A DNA stretch of 64,000 bases, taken from assembly GCF_008831285.2 (NCBI RefSeq), contig NC_045147.1:8712334-8776333 (forward strand), written 5' to 3'. Shown piece by piece: positions 57,101 through 64,000 of this stretch (its first letter is position 1; each line of letters opens with the position of its first letter). The notes under the pieces were generated by a model. That model was not told the origin of the DNA. It was given only the letters and a program-made list of their open reading frames with translations, and did not search any database. The stretch comes from Nymphaea colorata. Taxonomy: Eukaryota > Streptophyta > Magnoliopsida > Nymphaeales > Nymphaeaceae. Made by a program: the position numbers and the translations under genes.

Positions 57101-59456
57101 TGTCATAATAAAGTAACTATGCAAAATGGCATCACTCTACATGGCCATATGTATATAAAACAAGCTCTTAACCAAAACAGAGCGAGGATTAGTATTAAGC
57201 ACACTAGCCAAGGATCATGATCTATCCTGACAGCATCACGATCTTGAAGCATCGCCCTTAGGACGAGAACCTGAAAACACAGCAACAACAAGTGTCAGAA
57301 ATAACCCTAAGTATGGCCTATATATCTATGAGGCCCACACATGCATCATCCATTCAAACATAAATAGTATAGGAAAAACAACAGAGGCACCAATCCACTA
57401 GGTATTCCATCTGAGTAATAAATAGTCATCACAACATATGGTGCACATTCAAATACATAACTCTGAGCACTAAGCGATGACACAACTCTTTAATGGAATG
57501 TATAGGGATCCATATGACCATTGTATATCTTACGATCATCACACTCCCCAACAAAGTCGTTGGGAATAGTAGAACTTGGGGTAACCCACCCGTGACTCTC
57601 AACTAGGCTGAGCTAGCTACTGTAACTGTATGTCTCATGCTCTTGGGAGGGCTCCTCACTAGTAGCTTGGGTGAGGAGCACTTTACAATATGGTCTATTT
57701 TTGGAACTTGGCCCCCACGCTGCCCACCTAACTCTTTTTACAATAGGTTCGACTAATGTCCAGTTGCTATGGTTCGTTCATCATAAATTTGCTTCTAGGC
57801 AGCTACCTACATCCAGGACAGGCTCAGGCCCTCAACTTCATATCCTTAATAATAAACCAGCAAAACATAATAGGGCTTCAAGACAACATATATTCAACAT
57901 GTTTATATTCTACACAATTAAGCTCGTATGCTTGAAATTATAACCACATAATCACAAATCAAACATGTGTGTCAGCGCATGTGTACCCATCAGGCCTCTT
58001 ATAGAGGTCCAATTCACCTGCAAATCACAGTCACGATAGCCATGCCTCCAACCTCCCACTTACATATATCCAGAGCACATTCACATACCCTATTAAGGCT
58101 ATTATAACATGAGGCTATAAACAGTACGAAACAAGAGTCACAACGAATCACGCAATATATATAATCCCAATTTCTGCCCTCTTTAAAAAGGATTAATATG
58201 ACAGTTCTTAGTGATATACTTTAGTGGCTAAGCGACACCCATTCATGTGTGTGAGGCCTACAAAGAGTTGCCTGTTCTACCAATCCTGCAACCATGCAGG
58301 CGATGTCAAAATCGACAAAATCATTCTGGCACACTGCTACGTACACAAGAAACCCCAAACAAGACAAGGTACGCGGGTGCACATCAAGAAGTAGAAAGCA
58401 AAAAAAAAAAAAACATGTCGAGCTTATAGCCAATGGTGATGCTGGCCACACATTGGTTGTGGCCTAGCCGGGTAGGCAAATGGGTCTCGTCATGACCGGC
58501 CAATGTCAATCGACCGTGGGCAGCCCGCCAATTATTAGGGAAATGGCTCGAGCACTTCAAAAACTGCATGGGCTATCTACCGTCTTTCGACGGGCACAAT
58601 ACGTTGGTGAGGTTAATTTCTCGAAAAGCAAGCCCTAAAGGGGAATTTACAAACTAGATGGTTGAGGGTTTTTTAAATTGCCACAACCGACTGCTTATCA
58701 CAAACAAATGATATCAATATGTAAAGTGTTAGAAAAAAGTATGATTCATACAATATGGTACAAAGTGATATATCCAAGAGGTTTAAATATCTCAAAAGCA
58801 AAAAAAATGAAAACCCCATGGATGTCATACCTGAAATAAGTGATGATTTTGCCTGATTGAAGCGGCCAGCCCCATCGCCATGCAAACCCCTCCCGGTCGG
58901 CTTGAATTTCCTCCCTTTTATCTTCTCTCTTTTTCTCACCATGCTTCTATGTTGGTCGAGTTACGTTCAACCCGCCCATTGAACTTACTACTAAATTTCC
59001 AAAATTATTCCATCTATTTTAAGAAAATTTCAATTTAGTCTCATAGCAATTAGTACTATAATTAATGGTTAATATCCTTGATTAATTAACACTAATCCAT
59101 GATTAAACCATCATTAAAGGTGTTCTAATCCTGCTTATGATAATGATCAACCAACTTACTAATTCACTTGCTAGCTTGTAGTTAAGAGTATTTGCATAGA
59201 AGTAGCTCATCAGTTTTTAAAAACTTCATTTAATTTTTCAGAATTCTAAAAAGTCTCAAATTTCTAGAGGCCGATCCTTCAGCACACATAGTTCAAATTT
59301 CAGCATAGTTAGTGTTGTAGAAAATTGATCGTGAGCTGCGTCCAAAAGACTCCTATCCATGAGAAAGTCGGTCATCACAATTAGCAAGTTACAATAGGCA
59401 ACTCAAAAATATGATATAGGGTCAAAAAGTACCTGTAGTCTGGGGTATTTATTATA
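57101..59456 (-). repeat. Probable LTR of a third chromovirus (3' end copy)
   Basis: Defined on the right by the polypurine tract of the adjoining internal region (minus AAGGAGGGTAAA, 59457-59469). In minus sense the LTR would start TATAATAAATACC, with TG mutated to TA. The left end is a guess based on TGTCATAATAAAG at 57101. Frames inside are not considered genes. Confidence 0.4.
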
Positions 59457-60440
59457 TTTACCCTCCTTAAGAAAATTTCGTCCTTGAAATTTCTTAAGGC
59501 ATGGGTAAACAACTGTGGATATCGTGATTGCATCTTGGCTTTCAGCTCCCACATGCACTCCGTCGCTCCATGACGTTGTCGTTTGACTTTAACGATTGGG
59601 ATTGTCTTCGTCCTAAACACCTGCTCCTACTCATCCACTATCTTTAACGGATTTTCCTCATAGAAGAGGTAATCCTGCACCTTGAGCTCCTTGTAACTGA
59701 TCACATGGCAAGGGTCGTGTATATATATATCATTGGAGTATCGACACATAAAAAATAATATATATATCTGGGAGTACCGTAGATGCAATGTCAATCGGTA
59801 GGCAATTTTGCCTATCTTCTTTAGGAGCTCAAACGAGCTTATATACCATGGCCTGAGCTTCCCATTCTTCCCAAATCTAAAAACACTCTTGATCGAGGAG
59901 GCTCAAGATAACATGATCACTTACCTCATTGGCCAAAGGTTTGTGTTGGTGATCTACGTACTGCTTCTGACTACTCCAGGCTGCAATCAGCTACTCTCTT
60001 GTCATATGTATGTACTAAAAATAATGTTGGGGATCCACTAGCCCTTCGTCTCTAACATCATTGCAGTATGGCAAAGAACAAACATGATCGACTATATAAT
60101 GCCTTATAGAGTGCAATCCAAATGTTAGAATAATAATGGTTATTGTACGCAAACTCTGCCAGCTTAACATGTCGAGCTCAATTTCATATTTATACCAAGG
60201 AACAAGCTCGAAGCATGTCCTCAACGGTCAAAATTGTTCTCTCTATCTGCCCATCGGTATGAGGATGAAAGTTGGACTTATGTACCTGGTTTCCTAGAGC
60301 TCATTATATGGATCTCCAAAATCGTGAAGTAAATTGTGGATCTAGGCATGATACAATGGTATTGATGCTCCATGCAATCTGATGAATTTATCAATATATA
60401 GATCACCCAATGAAGCAACAGCCTAAATGCATACAGTTAC
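59457..60440 (-). pseudogene. Chromovirus integrase C-terminus and chromodomain, decayed fragment
   Basis: On the minus strand, the integrase end is read as F-T-S-R-F-W-R-S-I, H-P-H-T-D-G-Q-I-E-R-T-I and V-E-D-M-L-R-A (60360-60200). Then come S-V-F-R-F-G-K-N-G-K-L-R-P-W-Y-I (about 59890) and a chromodomain with R-T-K-T-I-P-I-V-K-V and M-W-E-L-K-A-K-M-Q-S-R-Y-P-Q-L-F (59615-59510). The S-D-R-D-P motif reads S-C-L-D-P near 60345, so the second catalytic aspartate is gone. Gag, protease, RT and the 5' LTR are absent: the copy ends near 60440. Confidence 0.78.
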
Positions 60441-60948
60441 TGTAATGCCGAAATCTATAGTTAGGTATATTGTAATAAAAAGGGATTTCAACAATATACA
60501 TCCTTTCTTCTTCCATTACGAAACTTTTGGACTCTTTTTCCTTCCCTTTTTCTTAGTTGCTTCTCCTCCGTCTCCCTCTTAGATGCTCTCTCCCCCCACC
60601 CCGGGCGCCTCTTCATCCTTTCACTCCTCATCCTTGTAATCCTCCTCCTCTTCAAAGTAGACCTTCAATTTCTTTTGTGTCGAGCATCTCCTCTTCTCCT
60701 TCTTCCTATGAATGCTTCACTTGCTTTCATGTTTTCTAGTTGATTCTTCCTCTTTTTTAATATCTTTTTTTTTTTTTCTCTTTGATTTTCCTTTTCTCTT
60801 CAGTGGTCTTCTTTATTTCCTTTTCAAGTTTCATTTTTCCTTGTTCAGTTTTCTCCTATTTTCATTTTTCAAACTAAAATAAATACTAGAAGCCGGCGCA
60901 TGTTCCATTGCTCTCTCTCCCATTTTCCACAACACCGTTGCAGCAATT
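60441..60948. other. Intergenic, no gene recognised
   Basis: Pyrimidine-rich around 60500-60850, with T-runs. No coding signal was recognised. Confidence 0.4.
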
Positions 60949-61230
60949 ATGGCATCAGCCGCTTCCACATCTTCACCATACATAAATAGAGATTCAGTGA
61001 ACGATGTGTCTGATGGTCTTGGTATGATTACTCTATCATCTGATGTGTTACTCATTGGTCTGTATATGAATAGTCTATCAAACAGTGTGTTACTCACATG
61101 TCGTGAGCCTGATGGCACAAGTGTGACTGCTCTATCAACTGGTGTGTTGATATCATGTAGTTCTGATGGTATCGGTTTGATTTCTCTATCAACCGAATTG
61201 ATTTTCACCAATGGCTTTATGTTACTGTAG
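60949..61230 (+). repeat. Imperfect in-phase tandem repeat with open frames on both strands
   Basis: The word TCTATCA recurs with starts near 61031, 61073, 61130 and 61184, spaced 42, 57 and 54 bases. Each unit also has a GTGTGTT and a GATGGT-like word. All spacings are multiples of three. The plus strand is open for 93 codons (60949-61230, L-S-T-G-V-L-I-like units). The minus strand is open for 126 codons (61211-60831, V-D-R...P-S...N-T-like units). The coding strand, if any, is not known and no family is recognised. Confidence 0.55.
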
Positions 61231-61233
61231 TTA

Positions 61234-61536
61234 CTAGTAGGTGTTCTTGGTGTGCTTTGTCCGAGTGCATTTTGTTATGCTTTCAGTCCGTGTTGTCATC
61301 GCTACTAGGTGGGAACTCTCCATACGGTTTCCTTCTGCTGAAGTTTTCTCTATTTCTACTACACTCACTTGCTGCTCTGAAACCTCACTGAACACACACA
61401 ATTTCCTTGTATTACTGCAGACCAAAGGGGACAATTGCTGCTTCCACATGGCCAGAGGGATAAGCAGTAGCTCCTTAATGATGACACATTGTTGTTCATT
61501 CATATCCTCCTTATCTAAATAAGGACCCTGCATCAC
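61234..61536 (-). other. Open frame next to the in-phase repeat, unidentified
   Basis: A 100-codon minus-strand frame ends at 61234 and lies just upstream, in minus sense, of the repeat frame but in another phase. The plus strand is open here too (61241-61522). It may be an exon or a decayed part of the same unit. No recognisable domain. Confidence 0.25.
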
Positions 61537-63442
61537 ATCTCCTATCCTTCAACCCTCCAATATAACAGCAATTCAGTTTACAATTCTCTTTTCTTTTCTT
61601 TTCCTTTCCTTTGTAATTGTCTTTGTTGTTTGTGTCTTTGCCTCTTTTCTTCCTATCAACCCCTTCTTTATTCCACATAGCCTTAATCTATCCACCTTGT
61701 TTCCCCTTTAATTGAATGACCTTTGTTTCCTTTCTTCCCATTATTGCATTAATTAATCTACTTGTTCTAATATCAACATGCTAAGAAACAAGTAGAACAA
61801 GAAGATGTAGCAGACTACTTCACCAAGTTTCCCTTACACTCAAGTTTTCAAGTAGATTGTTATGCTCTCTCCAAGTGTAACTGGAGGGAAAGAAGAGAAT
61901 AGTATTCTTCTACAGAACCTTCCGAACTTTTCAGACATCCTCTCACTTCTAAAGCATTATGCTTTTTCAAAAGGTGTAGGGGATACTTGTCCAATGAATA
62001 AAATATAAGCGTCAAAGTCTATGTCTCATAGGTGGGGGTGTGATACAGTTTCGGGTGTGGTGAATGGGTTCGAATACAACATTTTTTAAATTTGTGGGTA
62101 TATGGTACGACAAATTTTTCATTTTCCAAAAAAGAAAAAAGAAAAAAAAAACATTAATAATTCATACTTGTAATCCCATAAAAAAAAATCTACAAACAAA
62201 ATATTGTTTATCATAAACAAAACTTTGTTTATCATAAGAATACTATGATTATCATCATTCTAACTACTCCAAGTCAATGCTCAATTAGGTTCAAAGTTGC
62301 AAGATTAATAATAACAATTGCTAAACATCAACAAGACAAAAACACGATTATTCTTGTGCCTATGCTTGGCTAATTAGCAGCATCAGCTATTTTAGTAAAC
62401 TGGTCACAGACTCACAGTCTGTCAATTCTCATAACTACATGTGGATGAAGATAATTGGAAGAAATAAAAAAAATGGCAGCCAAAATAGCCGATAGATCAA
62501 ACCAACGAGGATGAAATGAAAACAAACAAAAGTGGCAGCACCAATGGATGAACACATATAGATCAAACAAAAGGTCAAAACACATATATGCCTTCATATT
62601 TATAGTTCAATTTTCAAACAAAAACATCGCCAAAATAGAAAAACAAAAAACACCAACTCAAGAAAATGAAACCCTAGTATCTAATAATGAAAAGAAAAAG
62701 GACACCCGGCAGTTGCCAGCTGCCACCATGCATCGCCGAACATGGGTGTGCATCTCCAGACATCATCACCACTGCCAGTCGTTGCAGGGAGGAAGATTGA
62801 AGAAGGAAAGGTTCTACTAATTGCTAAGATAAAAATATTTTTATGGTTTGGATAGGTCTGACTTGATACAGATCATAACTAACTGCATCATCGTACCCGT
62901 TTTGGCACATCGTTATACCAGAGTGGGCCACGTGGCTGGGTCACATGACCAGACCCAACAAAATCTATAATTTAAATGCATAGAAGTCATAAACAAAAAT
63001 TCTATGTATTGATGCAAAAAGCTAGGTAGCAATTACTTTTGTATTATTCTTAGATATTATGACAAGATTATATGCGATTTTAGTTTCCTTGAATATTTAG
63101 TTGGTACTTCATACTTGCAACATAAGGAAGTCGTTTTCTAGGAAAATGATGGCCACATGGAAAAAGAAACTTGTTTCCTTCCAAAAGAAAACTAAATTCT
63201 AGAACATGAGAGGAACCAAGTACATGAAAAGATGGCAAGCGCTAGGGTTCCGCTCACCCCGTTTTCACGGACGATAGAACGTACCCAATGGGAAGCTGCC
63301 TTAAATGGCAATACTCGGACAGCCAATCCTACTAGCAACAGAAAGACTATAGCCATCAAGGCAGACGAACGAAATCTCCCAAGTAAACCCCCACCCCCCC
63401 TCCCCGCTGAAAACTTGGGCTTCCATTTCCAGTGAGGACGCC
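61537..63442. other. Intergenic, no gene recognised
   Basis: AT-rich, with A-runs around 62130-62190. Small frames such as 63192-63452 (minus) show no recognisable family. Confidence 0.4.
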
Positions 63443-64000
63443 ATGGAAACAAACAAGGAAGATGAGGAACTTGAAGTCAAGAAATTTAATGGAGTTCCTA
63501 GAGTTGTTATTCCAGTGATTGATCTTGAAATCATGAAGAAAACTTTCAGATGGACTGTTATATGTTACGAACTGGGCGAGGTTTGATGGAACGAGGATTC
63601 ATTATTTTTGACCTATAATAAGGGCATTATGGAGTGAAATCCCCAATCCATGATTTTCCTTTATGGGCAAGGGTTATTTCTTTATCAAAGTTAACTCACT
63701 CCCCAAAAGAACCAAACATCATCTTAAGGAGGCTTCCATAGAAACTTGGAGGGAGATACTTGCTCGCAAGCAGGTGGAAACCAGAAAACAAACTGTGTGT
63801 GGATGATTCTCTGCGGGTACCCACCTGGATTCGCCTCCCAAGGCTTTCCTCGCTCATCTAGAATCGACACGTCTTCTCTAGGGTGGCTTAGACCTAGTCA
63901 CCAACTGAATGCTTAGAACTAATTTTTCCCGCATATGCATTGAAGTTTTATGCATTGTGGGCGATAGTGAAGATTGAATTTGGTGAATGAGACATCAGAC
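63443..64000 (+). pseudogene. LINE ORF1-like (DUF4283) fragment, running off the right edge
   Basis: An ATG at 63443 opens M-E-T-N-K-E-D-E-E-L and then F-N-G-V-P-R-V-V-I-P, a linker typical before the DUF4283 domain of plant LINE ORF1 proteins. W-T-V-I-C-Y-E-L-G stands where the family has its W-x-x-x-L-V-G-x-x-L-G motif. After a frame change come G-K-G-Y-F-F-I-K-V near 63664, R-W-K-P near 63775 and V-P-T-W-I-R-L-P-R-L near 63818, the well-known P-x-W-V-R-L-P segment. Frameshifts and stops are present. The reverse transcriptase would lie beyond the window if it is present. Confidence 0.55.

Noticed and set aside
57671-57943. 90-codon plus-strand frame
   Set aside because: No motif and inside the probable chromovirus LTR.

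Overview
The window looks like nuclear DNA of a flowering plant. It is AT-rich and dominated by LTR retrotransposons of the Ty1-copia and Ty3-gypsy (chromovirus) types. It has plant-type hAT-like elements, many TA/CT microsatellites and one intron-containing host gene of a plant WD-repeat family. I cannot name the species. No bacterial, organellar, rRNA, tRNA or CRISPR features were seen.

Layout. 1-1100: 5' end of a minus-strand retrotransposon (gag start, tRNA-iMet primer site, LTR-like tandem repeats). 1100-6409: old intergenic DNA with short duplications, a decayed DnaJ-like gene and an unidentified coding-like fragment. 6410-26434: one minus-strand Ty3-gypsy chromovirus with exact 5-bp target duplications (TATTC), about 3.7-kb LTRs and a decayed gag-pol. 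Its lower LTR is interrupted by a 4.8-kb copia element (7580-12376, TSD TATAT). Its upper LTR is interrupted by a 3.1-kb solo LTR (20901-23994, TSD TTATC). 26435-30003: AT-rich intergenic DNA. 30004-39786: a plus-strand copia element (TSD ATTAC) whose primer-binding site is split by a second, minus-strand copia element that has lost its 5' end. 39787-43860: intergenic DNA with a 1.1-kb hAT-like element and a MITE-like element rich in GAGCTCGA motifs.

43860-54100 holds the one convincing host gene, a nine-coding-exon WD-repeat gene on the plus strand (454 codons over 45904-53645). It resembles the plant proteins annotated as 'uncharacterized WD repeat-containing protein C2A9.03-like'. It has a probable 5'-UTR intron, a 5.3-kb third intron carrying recent tandem duplications, and a 3' region with an AATAAA signal.

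54100-64000 returns to repeats: a 430-bp hAT MITE with perfect 8-bp TSD (55019-55448), a decayed minus-strand chromovirus fragment (about 57100-60440), an unidentified in-phase tandem repeat (60950-61230) and a LINE ORF1-like fragment running off the right edge.

The elements record an order of events. The chromovirus and plus-strand copia have strongly diverged LTRs (by eye near one difference in eight bases in sampled parts). The nested copia at 7580-12376 has LTRs differing at about 8 of 243 aligned positions, so it came much later. None of the elements looks autonomous: each has deletions, stops or changed catalytic residues. I did not find a convincing new biological system. The most unusual points are the paired insertions at the same TA-rich spot of both chromovirus LTRs, the primer-site nesting, and the newly delimited hAT-like elements.
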